DNA from: Phormidesmis priestleyi ULC007
Lineage (GTDB): Bacteria; Cyanobacteriota; Cyanobacteriia; Leptolyngbyales; Leptolyngbyaceae
Direction: 5' to 3'
Assembly: GCF_001895925.1 (NCBI RefSeq)
Contig: NZ_MPPI01000018.1
Coordinates: 19,551 to 83,550, forward strand
Length of the DNA stretch: 64,000 bases
The notes beneath the pieces are model-generated. The model was not told where the DNA came from. It was given only the letters and a program-made list of their open reading frames with translations, and made no database searches. Positions 46,289-53,639 of this stretch are shown piece by piece. How positions within the stretch are numbered: position 1 is the first letter of the stretch; each line of letters starts with the position of its first letter. A program made the translations under genes and the position numbers.

Positions 46289-47182
46289 ATGGCTCACCTC
46301 ACCCAACGCCGCCCCGAAAACGTTGAGGGCGACTTCTACGTGGATCAAACCTGCATCGATTGTGACACTTGTCGATGGATGGCTCCTGATATTTTTGATC
46401 GAGAAGCCGGAAGATCGGTAGTTTTTCATCAGCCTCAAAGCGAAAGTGAACGTTTGCACGCGATGCAGGCATTGTTGGCGTGTCCTACTGCGTCGATCGG
46501 CACCGTTGAGAAACCGACAGACATCAAAATCGCGCAGCAGAGCTTTCCGGTTTTAGTCGCCGAAAACGTCTATCACTGTGGCTATCACGCCGAAAACTCG
46601 TTCGGAGCCGCCAGTTATTTCATTCAACGTCCCGAAGGAAATATTCTGGTCGATTCTCCTCGATTTGCGCCTCCACTGGTTAAACGCTTAGAAGCAATGG
46701 GCGGCATTCGCTATCTCTATTTGACGCATCGTGACGATGTTGCCGATCACCAGAAATTTCACGATCATTTTGGTTGCGATCGCATTCTCCATACCGATGA
46801 AGTCAATCGCGGCACTCAAAGCGTAGAACTCAAACTCACGGGATCAGATCCGATTCAGCTAGAGCCAGATTTGTTGATCATTCCCGTCCCCGGTCACACC
46901 AAGGGACACACCGTTCTGCTCTATCAAAATAAGTTCTTGTTTACTGGCGATCATCTCGCTTGGTCTGCACGTCAAAATCACCTGGTTGGGTTTCGCGAAG
47001 CCTGCTGGTATTCGTGGGAAGAATTGCAGCGATCGATGCAAAAACTGGCGAACTATTCATTTGAATGGGTTTTACCAGGGCACGGACGGCGCTATCATGC
47101 AGACGCTAAAACCATGCACCAGGAGATGCAAAAATGCCTGACGTGGATGGGGTTGAATCTTGATAGCGGCGAGTGGAATTAA
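46289..47182 (+). CDS. Ferredoxin-metallo-beta-lactamase fusion protein
   Basis: A 297-residue fusion. The N-terminal ~75 residues are a short ferredoxin (CIDCDTCRWMAPDIF ... ALLACPTASIG) with the CxxCxxC...CP pattern for one Fe-S cluster. The rest is a metallo-beta-lactamase fold: the metal motif reads THRDDVADH, a variant of THxHxDH with Asp in place of the second His, followed by PVPGHTKGHTV, FTGDHLAW and LPGHGRRYH. The fold suggests hydrolase or glyoxalase-II-like chemistry, and the attached cluster suggests redox coupling or sensing. The fusion is seen in cyanobacteria; the substrate is unknown. It starts at an ATG soon after a MITE-like element. Confidence 0.82.
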   Translation: MAHLTQRRPENVEGDFYVDQTCIDCDTCRWMAPDIFDREAGRSVVFHQPQSESERLHAMQALLACPTASIGTVEKPTDIKIAQQSFPVLVAENVYHCGYHAENSFGAASYFIQRPEGNILVDSPRFAPPLVKRLEAMGGIRYLYLTHRDDVADHQKFHDHFGCDRILHTDEVNRGTQSVELKLTGSDPIQLEPDLLIIPVPGHTKGHTVLLYQNKFLFTGDHLAWSARQNHLVGFREACWYSWEELQRSMQKLANYSFEWVLPGHGRRYHADAKTMHQEMQKCLTWMGLNLDSGEWN

Positions 47183-47204
47183 GGGACGACAGTTCTTTTG
47201 TTCA

Positions 47205-47828
47205 CTATGTCAGTGACGATCCCAACCGATTTAAGCCATCTATCAACTGATCAAACCAACCTTTGAGCGTTAGCAAATGACGCGCCACAAAAATTCCCGT
47301 CAACAAACCTACGAGATGTCCATCCCAAGCCATACCTTTACGAATTGGTAAAATTAGCCAAAGGGTGTGCCCAAATCGTTGAGTAAAGACCACTACCATG
47401 AGGGTCATCACCAGCATCAGCACAGACGAGAGATTGCGATCGAAATACGCAAACGACCATAAAAATCCTATATAACCAAATAGCACGCCACTTGCGCCTA
47501 CATATCTGGCAGGTCTACCGATTAGCCAGATGACAGAACCCGAAATCACGGCGATCGCGCCCGTAATGGCTCCAAATTCACTCGGTTCTCTGAGAAACAC
47601 CAACCCACCGAAGATAAAATAAAACACAGTATTTCCCTCTAAATGCTGCCAATCGACGTGCAGAAAGGGGGAAATTAAAATTCCAGGTAGGCCAATCAGT
47701 GTGCGCGGAGCCAGACCCAATCGATTCAGCGCTCTGCCCAACAGTCCAAAATTAATGACTGCTACTCCTCAAGCGATGACGACTAAATAAATCAGAAATC
47801 TCAGTTGATAGAGCCAATCGTTAATCAC
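47205..47828 (-). pseudogene. Rhomboid-family intramembrane protease, interrupted
   Basis: The frame from a GTG at 47828 encodes a rhomboid-like protein (INDWLYQLRFLIYLVVIA, then GVAVINFGLLGRALNRLGLAPRTLIG), but an in-frame TGA lies at 47769-47771 inside the first membrane helix. After the stop, about 178 residues continue, with the catalytic Ser in GASGVLFGYIGF and the catalytic His in AWDGHLVGLL, so the active site itself is intact. The only downstream start is a TTG at 47741, which would lose part of the first helix. The upstream side abuts a broken transposase-like gene. The most likely reading is a recently inactivated gene. Confidence 0.7.
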
Positions 47829-47838
47829 GCGGCTGACA

Positions 47839-49298
47839 TCATTCAGCCGCTGTCGAGCCATCAGAGCGTTGGAGATGGAAGTTGTGGATCGTGGTCATCA
47901 CCCGTAAACGTCGGGTCGATAATCCTCGGCGATTGTGATGAATCTGACTTAAGTAGCCGTTGCGTCCTTCGACTGGAGAAGAGGTGCGTTGGAATTTAGT
48001 CACCATCGAGGTTGCCCAAGTTTGCCACTGGGTGAACTGCTTGCAAGACATCGCCGTCGTGATAGGGTGGCGCATCAACGCTGCTTGAGCGTGTTGGGCA
48101 GCGATTTGGTAAGCAGCCTTGAGGGTTGGGGTTTTAGTGCGAACACTTTGCTGGTGCCAATAGTGGGCAGGCAACAGGGACTGCTTCACCCAATCACCAG
48201 TGGATAGGTCACAGTTTTGAGCGCTCAAGCGTTGCTCGACCCACTCCCACCAGAGGTCAACCACGGCTGCCAAGTCGTGCCGCTGACGCTCAAACTTGGA
48301 GGGACTGCCCGGTTTATCTGACAATTGATAGGTTTGTTTCAGAGTGTTCAGGATGGTCGCTTGCTGTTGGAATTCAGATTCAACCCTTTTGCTCGTCTGA
48401 GGAATACCCAGCCGAATCGCAAAAGGATGGAGCGTGGTCGTCAGGTGATGCAAGATGGAGCGATATTGGGCTTGAGCCTGCTCTAACCCGCTTTGCTGGA
48501 CTTGCAGTTGCTGCTTTAAGGAGGCGTTTGCTGCTGGGTCACCCAATTCGCGAAGTCGCCGGTTGACTCGAAACAGACGATCAGACAACTCACTGCCGAT
48601 CCCTTGCGACAGTTCCCGCAACGCATGAAACAGATCGGCGATACTCGGACATCCCAGTTCATCAAGCGCGAGTTTGACCAAGGCTTTGGCTCGGTCACTG
48701 ACGCAGTAGTGGATGTTCAACCCTAGTTTGCTCAACGCCTGCTGGGTGTGATGCTGCCAAGTCTCATACCGATAGTCCTGGGACATCTCCTCCACCAGGA
48801 TGAATCCACTGGGCAAGTCCACAGGACTAACACCACCTGGTCAAAGAACGTTTCATCGACGCTGACACACGCTTCAACCGGCGTTTGAGGATGCTCTAAC
48901 TGAGACTGTGGCAGACGTTGATAGTCCAGAATTTGCGTCTCCATCTGAGTGCGAATCTGGCGCAAGGAGCTAACGGAGACCCCTACATGCTGTTCCAGTC
49001 CCAGCAGTCGGAAAAACTCAGCTAAGCTCTCACAGCCCACCCCTCGTTTGAAGCAGAAGATAAAGATTGTGGCAATCCCCAGCCGTTTTAACCACTGCGC
49101 TCCGACGGGACTCTCCCACACCTCTGACTCTGGATGCTGATGCCGATGCTTCATGGCTTGCTGATGTCGATGCACACTACTCTTGGAAATCCCGGTTGCC
49201 TGAGCAATGGCTCGAATCGTCAGGTGTCCTTTTGCGGAAAATGCTTGGAAGACTTTTTGACACCGTTCTCGTATATTGAGTCTCATCCGTTCCCTCAT
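47839..49298 (-). pseudogene. DUF6399 / transposase-like gene, frameshifted
   Basis: Two overlapping frames make one protein. The upstream part (48732-49298, ATG) has an N-terminal helix-turn-helix (HLTIRAIAQATGISKSSVHRHQ) and reaches the acidic motif VEACVSVDETFFDQVVLVL. A -1 frame change near 48825 is then needed to continue as DLPSGFILVEEMSQDYRYETW, then HYCVSDRAKALVKLA and SSPVEGRNGYLSQIHHNRRGLSTRR. I recognise the combined protein as the DUF6399 group common in cyanobacteria and thought to be transposase-related. No slippery heptamer is evident at the junction, so this is probably mutation. The C-terminus (SDGSTAAE, stop) seems short at the junction with the rhomboid gene. Confidence 0.65.
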
Positions 49299-49471
49299 TT
49301 AACCCTTGAGGATAGGATACTTGCCCTCGCGCTGGGTCGCAGGGGTTTTCTATGCTGAGGCGAATTCCATCTGCTCAGGGCCTTCCTGTCCCGGCTTAAA
49401 TCGGTAGCCGGCTGCTTCTGGTTCAGCTTATCTTGGCGCGTTTCCCAATCCCAAAACCCAGGCTGTGTCAT
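49295..49471 (-). pseudogene. Possible remnant of a transposase N-terminus
   Basis: A 58-residue frame beginning MTQPGFWDWETRQDKLNQKQ, which looks like the start of IS5-type transposases, then turns into Arg/Ser-rich out-of-frame sequence. A different frame of the same DNA reads REGKYPILKG. Its stop overlaps the start of the next gene (ATGA). The rest of such a transposase is missing. Confidence 0.35.
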
Positions 49472-49570
49472 TGCAATTGCTCTATCACTGCTCTATGACT
49501 ATGATCTCACATCTATCTCACTTAAGACTGCTCTCATGAATTTTTCGAGGTGCCCTATTGCATCATAAAT

Positions 49571-49613
49571 ATGCCAGGAACGAGACTTGAACTCGTGACA
49601 CGAGGATTTTCAG
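49571..49613 (-). repeat. Left attachment repeat (3' end of tRNA-Phe)
   Basis: A 43-bp copy of the core shared with 62814-62856. Read on the minus strand it runs from the anticodon loop (CTGAAAAT) through the variable region GTGTC, the T-arm ACGAG-TTCAAGT-CTCGT and the acceptor strand TCCTGGC. Identity to the other repeat stops inside the anticodon loop. No 5' half of a tRNA follows, so this is a displaced fragment, not a working tRNA gene. Confidence 0.88.
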
Positions 49614-49738
49614 CCCATAAGCCTGATTGCTGAAAGCTTTAATGTGTTTAGCTTTCAATAATCCAGTTGCAAAACTTGACTAAAGTGTGACTAATTTAGA
49701 CGCTGCATTGTAATTATCTGAACAGAGACAAAAACAGC

Positions 49739-49921
49739 CTAATGATGCTGAGTCGCTGCCCTCTCTTCTATTTTTTGCCTGATTTCTGAAGCCACTTCCT
49801 CCAGGGCGATCGCCGTCTCGACGCGTCCCATCAGAAAGTGATCAATCAGATTCTTGAGCAGATTTTTAATGCTTTTCATCAACTCGGTATTGAGATTAGT
49901 CTCGATCTGAGGTTGATTCAT
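49739..49921 (-). CDS. Small hypothetical helical protein (element)
   Basis: A 60-residue, charged, amphipathic protein (MNQPQIETNLNTELMKSIKNLLKNLIDHF ... EEVASEIRQKIEERAATQHH). Its ATG lies inside the end of the previous gene (26-base overlap), so it is probably translated by coupling. It is the last gene of the leftward operon; a short hairpin TGAAAGCT/AGCTTTCA follows at 49631-49657. The function is unknown. Confidence 0.6.
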   Translation of the reverse strand: MNQPQIETNLNTELMKSIKNLLKNLIDHFLMGRVETAIALEEVASEIRQKIEERAATQHH

Positions 49922-50222
49922 TTTTCCTTTTATAGCCCAAAATTCCAGAAACGCTTTGCCCGTTCTGAGCCAACATAACGTTAAAGACTGCCAGATGTAT
50001 TTTCATATCGTCGCTTAACTCATCAATCTCTCTAGTCAGCAAGAGGATCGACTGCCTCATTTGTTCTTGACTCTTTCTCAAGTGTTCAAAATCCCGTTCG
50101 GCTGCATAGCGCTTCTTTTCTCCGTCGCCATACCATCGCACCATTCCCCAAACGGCAGATCCGGCACCTGCTAGAAAAGTGGCAAGTGAGATAAGAGTTT
50201 TTGTATCAAATTGGGGGTTCAT
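49896..50222 (-). CDS. Membrane-anchored coiled-coil protein (element)
   Basis: A 108-residue protein from the ATG at 50222, whose start overlaps the preceding stop as ATGA. One hydrophobic helix lies at about residues 9-27 (ISLATFLAGAGSAVWGMV), followed by a long charged helix with coiled-coil pattern (RDFEHLRKSQEQMRQSILLLTREIDELSDD). The layout is like phage holin-associated or small tail/spanin-type proteins, but no family is assigned. Confidence 0.65.
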   Translation of the reverse strand: MNPQFDTKTLISLATFLAGAGSAVWGMVRWYGDGEKKRYAAERDFEHLRKSQEQMRQSILLLTREIDELSDDMKIHLAVFNVMLAQNGQSVSGILGYKRKNESTSDRD

Positions 50223-51367
50223 GCTGCGATCACCTCCCCATAGAGTTCCATCTGCCTGATCTCCCACCCCTCGAATGCCGTGCCATTCACCACTGAAGGC
50301 AGCGAGGTGATCATATAAGCCGGATAAAAATCAGCCGCATTCAGATCGTAAAATTTGCTCACGGTGGCGTTAGCGCCTGAATTGCCGTAATAGTTTCCCG
50401 TGAAACCAGTGTTGGTATCTGTAAAGGTTGCCAGGTTTGCCCAATCAGGAGAGATAAGAATTCTTGAATCTTGCTGCGGTAAAAGTGATTGAACCGTGGA
50501 TGTTATTTTCGCCTCTACATCCGATAGAGCAAGATTTACCCCTAGATTCTTTGCTCCTCGAATATTGAAAGTTTTAGGGGTGTAGATGCCTCCTGTAAAA
50601 GCAAACTGCATATAAATTGAACTCAACTTGACCTGAATGGGTGCCTTCGCTTCAGAGTTGTAGAAAAGGATGAAAAAACTAGCAGAATCAGCAGCCGGAT
50701 CGACTCGATTTGTAAGGGTAGCGGTGGTACTCTTATCGGCCATCAAAATAGCCGCACTCACATTAGTCCATCCCAGTCGAGCGCAAAATATAGCGCGTCT
50801 GGGTCGGAGCGGGTTCGTGCTAGGTAAAAATGGATTTAGATAAGTGCCCGTGTTTAAGTTGGTGCCTAGATAGTTGAAAATCCCGTTCTGAGCAACCGTT
50901 GTAGTCGCTGGACGGGTGAGAATAACGCTTGATTGATACGACTCGATCGCTCTTGCACTCTCAGCAAACCATCCCACAGCCGCACTGACATAGGTGAGGG
51001 TGAGGCGCTGATCTTTGGTGTAGATCTGCAAATCGATCGCTGCCGAACTAATCAGTTTGCCATTGCGTCGCACGATCGCTTTTTTGAGCAGAGAGGTAGC
51101 ACCTATATAGATGAGGCTGATCACCTGCCCTGCTGTGGGATTCGCTGGCAGAGTTAGATCGGTGTTGCCAGATGCCCCTGCTAAATCAAGGAAATAGCCA
51201 TTATTTGCCACGAGATTAGTAGCGCTCGCGATCGATTGCCAGATTAGCCCCTGATTATTGGCGTTATTCGTCTGAATCAATCCCACTACATAGGGTTCGA
51301 GATTTGTGACAGCAGAGGCATCGATCGCCGTTGGCTGAGATGAGCCGGGTGCTTGAGTTAGTGGCAT
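50219..51367 (-). CDS. Putative virion surface / tail-type protein (element)
   Basis: A 382-residue protein rich in Thr, Ser, Asn and Ala with beta-strand periodicity (TDLTLPANPTAGQVISLIYIG; LTLTYVSAAVGWFAES). There is no signal peptide or long hydrophobic helix. The stretch 'YVSAAVGWFAESARAI' and the repeated short strands are in the style of phage tail-fibre or head-decoration proteins. This is a compositional inference; no named family is claimed. It overlaps its neighbours as TAATG (upstream) and ATGA (downstream), so it belongs to a tightly coupled operon. Confidence 0.65.
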   Translation of the reverse strand: MPLTQAPGSSQPTAIDASAVTNLEPYVVGLIQTNNANNQGLIWQSIASATNLVANNGYFLDLAGASGNTDLTLPANPTAGQVISLIYIGATSLLKKAIVRRNGKLISSAAIDLQIYTKDQRLTLTYVSAAVGWFAESARAIESYQSSVILTRPATTTVAQNGIFNYLGTNLNTGTYLNPFLPSTNPLRPRRAIFCARLGWTNVSAAILMADKSTTATLTNRVDPAADSASFFILFYNSEAKAPIQVKLSSIYMQFAFTGGIYTPKTFNIRGAKNLGVNLALSDVEAKITSTVQSLLPQQDSRILISPDWANLATFTDTNTGFTGNYYGNSGANATVSKFYDLNAADFYPAYMITSLPSVVNGTAFEGWEIRQMELYGEVIAA

Positions 51368-52044
51368 TAGCTCAACTCAGTTACAAAAACACTACCCCCG
51401 GCTGCATCCCAAATTCCACTAACAGCACCCACATATCCAAAGGGGAGTTCTTGATAATCCCCTGCCCCTAAGTTAAAGGAATAGTCTGTGAGGCTGGCAG
51501 TTTCCCCTAAATTGACGTACAGCGTACCGGATGCCGCGCTGTAGAAAATTAAACCCTTCCGGTTAGGGTTTGCGGCTGATAGGACTGTGTTTGTGATTGC
51601 AGCCGTTACGGGTGTAGACGTGGCGGCGGTGCTAACAACGGCTGCTGGATTTGATCGGGCTAGTGGCATGAGTTCCTCTAATAAATTTAGGATTTGCGCT
51701 TGCTGTGTGGAAAAATCAACCGGATGTTCTGACTCCGGTTCATCATTCGTTACAAAGATTTTGATTTTCCAGCCTAGCGAGTAGGTTCTATAGGCGCGAT
51801 CGCCCGTGCGAACTGCAATACACTGATCAGTCAAGCCGAATGGCGGGCGCTTGAAATAAAGCACCTGTGGATTATTCGTGGTGACACGAATCGGCACTCC
51901 ATACAATGCCAAACCGTCACCCTGGACGATATCGACTTTGACCTCTTGCAGAAACTCGAACTCAAACCGAAACCATTCCCCAGTCGTGGGAGGTGTCCAG
52001 TCCCATTGGGTCGAAATCGATATCTCAGAAAGCAGGTTCCACAT
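51367..52044 (-). CDS. Putative virion-associated beta protein (element)
   Basis: A 225-residue protein. The N-terminal half has alternating strands and aromatic residues (TQWDWTPPTTGEWFRFEFEFLQEVKVDI). The C-terminal ~85 residues (NPNRKGLIFYSAASGTLYVNLGETASLTDYSFNLGAGDYQELP) resemble small beta domains on phage structural proteins, with the motif NRKGLIFYS...LYVNLG. Its start overlaps the previous stop as TAATG. Its place between other unrecognised small genes supports a particle or surface role, inferred only. Confidence 0.65.
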   Translation of the reverse strand: MWNLLSEISISTQWDWTPPTTGEWFRFEFEFLQEVKVDIVQGDGLALYGVPIRVTTNNPQVLYFKRPPFGLTDQCIAVRTGDRAYRTYSLGWKIKIFVTNDEPESEHPVDFSTQQAQILNLLEELMPLARSNPAAVVSTAATSTPVTAAITNTVLSAANPNRKGLIFYSAASGTLYVNLGETASLTDYSFNLGAGDYQELPFGYVGAVSGIWDAAGGSVFVTELS

Positions 52045-52427
52045 TAAGAAGAAAGGTTATCGATTTTCGATTCGATGCGAGTGAGGTCAGTTTTCAGGGT
52101 ATCGGGGTCTTTCCCGGTGTACTCCCACACCCACACCGTGAGATCAGGGAGCCATCGCACTGGAAGGAAGACAAGCCCGTAGCGATCGGACAAAGGTGAA
52201 AGCTCAAAAATCGTTTCTTGATTCAACGGAACCACACGACTTTCTAACTCTGCCCGATCAACCACTTGCCGCATATATGCCGCTCGTCTCCAAAGGTTGG
52301 GAGTTGACGAGGTTGTTTTTACTTTGATCACCCGATTGGTGAGTGTTGCCATCAAAGCACCTGGTAGCGCTGTGCTAGGGCGATAGAAGTTCACCGCGCC
52401 TACAAGTTTCCAAGAATCTGCAAGCAT
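52044..52427 (-). CDS. Hypothetical protein (element)
   Basis: A 127-residue protein, start ATG at 52427. It is probably mostly beta (GALMATLTNRVIKVKTTS; TIFELSPLSDRYGLVFLPV) with a short C-terminal coiled coil (LKTDLTRIESKIDNLSS) that could mediate trimer formation, as in tail or fibre proteins. It is coupled to its downstream neighbour by TAATG and abuts its upstream neighbour with no gap. The family is not recognised. Confidence 0.62.
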   Translation of the reverse strand: MLADSWKLVGAVNFYRPSTALPGALMATLTNRVIKVKTTSSTPNLWRRAAYMRQVVDRAELESRVVPLNQETIFELSPLSDRYGLVFLPVRWLPDLTVWVWEYTGKDPDTLKTDLTRIESKIDNLSS

Positions 52428-52664
52428 CTACGGAAGAATCAGGGTAGTTTGTCGGCTCCGATCCACTTCACGGTCGGGAGTCCAAATCAGATTCGCCTCA
52501 AAGTCCTCAAGATGTGCCAGTGAAGAAAACTGAGGAGGCAAAATTAGACCGACCGTATCGATAACGGTTTCGGTTTCCTCGTACTCGATTTCAATCTCTC
52601 CGGTGGCGATCATTGCCGCTACTTCTTGAGGTAAAAAGCCTTCAATCACTGGCAATTCATCCAT
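52428..52664 (-). CDS. Small acidic hypothetical protein (element)
   Basis: A 78-residue acidic protein (DELPVIEGFLPQEVAAMIATGEIEIEYEETETVID). It is coupled to the upstream gene as TAATG (52664) and its stop is immediately adjacent to the next start. The pattern is of a small alpha/beta chaperone- or connector-like protein; no function is assigned. Confidence 0.6.
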   Translation of the reverse strand: MDELPVIEGFLPQEVAAMIATGEIEIEYEETETVIDTVGLILPPQFSSLAHLEDFEANLIWTPDREVDRSRQTTLILP

Positions 52665-53041
52665 TAGATAAACACCCGTCGCTTAGGAATGTTCACCTTG
52701 ACGATGCGACGGCCCCGCGTGGTTTTGCCCACAAGAGACGCGATCGCGTTACCGATGTTGGTCGTTGAGCAAAACACCCGCACAGTGTTTTGAGCGACCC
52801 CTTGAGCTTGATTACCTAGTGGATTATTGAGCAAAGTTTGCTCCAATCCGAGAGACAGCCGGGGTAAATAGCGGCCAGCCAATCCATAAAGCATCGCCTG
52901 ATCATTCGCTTCGCTCACTAGAAAGACTCCTAGATCGCCCTTGATCGATTCGTAAATCGCGCTAGGGGAGCGAAATGCAATGTTTGTCCCCGTCTTACCC
53001 GCATATCGAGCGTAGTAATTGCTTCTATCGTTCCGTGCCAT
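52664..53041 (-). CDS. Small basic hypothetical protein (element)
   Basis: A 125-residue strongly basic protein (MARNDRSNYYARYAGKTG at the start, KTTRGRRIVKVNIPKRRVFI at the end). High Arg/Lys and no membrane helix suggest contact with nucleic acid or with an acidic partner; the acidic 78-residue protein is encoded next to it. The family is not recognised. Confidence 0.62.
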   Translation of the reverse strand: MARNDRSNYYARYAGKTGTNIAFRSPSAIYESIKGDLGVFLVSEANDQAMLYGLAGRYLPRLSLGLEQTLLNNPLGNQAQGVAQNTVRVFCSTTNIGNAIASLVGKTTRGRRIVKVNIPKRRVFI

Positions 53042-53075
53042 AATTTAGCCCTCTTTTTTGGTTGTTTATAGGGAA

Positions 53076-53306
53076 TTAAGGCAGGTAGACAACGGGTAGA
53101 AACTTGATTTCGCCCCCGCTGCCCGCAACGGTAGCGTTTAAGGTTGCAGAAACAGAAATGCGTCCGTTATCTACATCAAGGTTGATGCTTACACGGTTTT
53201 CACGAGTCGTTTCGGGCATTGCCTTCTCTGCTGCTTCCATTGCGCGGAGAACTTCGATTAACTGCCCTTCAAGAGTCGTTGCCGTAGGGGTGATTGGTGC
53301 TGCCAT
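53076..53306 (-). CDS. Small hypothetical protein (element)
   Basis: A 76-residue protein from the ATG at 53306 (MAAPITPTATTLEGQLIEVLRAMEAAEKAMPE). It has an N-terminal helix and a C-terminal beta section (SINLDVDNGRISVSATLNATV). The longer frame up to 53360 lacks a good start and would run into the regulatory hairpin region. Size and style resemble small phage coat or decoration proteins, but this is only an impression. Confidence 0.6.
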   Translation of the reverse strand: MAAPITPTATTLEGQLIEVLRAMEAAEKAMPETTRENRVSINLDVDNGRISVSATLNATVAGSGGEIKFLPVVYLP

Positions 53307-53365
53307 TTGATTTATAAGGGTTGAGAGTTGCCCTTTTTGTGTGCCCCAAACAACGCTCAAACTCG

Positions 53366-53410
53366 TTAGTCGAGGCTTAAAATTCTTGTCGTACCTTAAG
53401 CCTCGACTAA
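53366..53410. promoter_or_regulatory. Perfect 15-bp hairpin between element gene blocks
   Basis: TTAGTCGAGGCTTAA (53366-53380) and TTAAGCCTCGACTAA (53396-53410) are perfect inverted repeats with a 15-base loop. It lies in the only sizeable gap (about 115 bases) between the HTH gene at 53421 and the gene at 53076. There is no T-run on either side, so it is more likely an operator, processing site or stable RNA structure than a terminator. Confidence 0.6.
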
Positions 53411-53420
53411 GAAACCACTG

Positions 53421-53639
53421 CTAGCTTTTATCTTCCGCAACTGAGAGCGGATCAAAGTACCACCGCCGTCCGATTTTAGTTGCCCACACCTTACCGACTT
53501 GGGCCCAAGAATAAGCAGTCGTTTCGTGTATATAGAATTGCTTTGCAAACTGCTGTGTTGTTATCAATCGAGCAAACTGCTCATCGCTAATAACTCTTTT
53601 TGGTTTGAATAGATATTTCTCTAAAAATACTTGATCCAT
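53421..53639 (-). CDS. Excisionase-like helix-turn-helix protein (element)
   Basis: A 72-residue protein with a winged-HTH/excisionase-like core: FARLITTQQFAKQFYIHETTAYSWAQVGKVWATKIGRRWYFDP, where the final GRRWYF is the usual wing. It overlaps the upstream large gene by 19 bases. Its position inside the structural-looking operon, just before the 15-bp hairpin, suggests local control of the downstream genes rather than excision. A second HTH protein is encoded near the integrase at 61384. Confidence 0.65.
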   Translation of the reverse strand: MDQVFLEKYLFKPKRVISDEQFARLITTQQFAKQFYIHETTAYSWAQVGKVWATKIGRRWYFDPLSVAEDKS

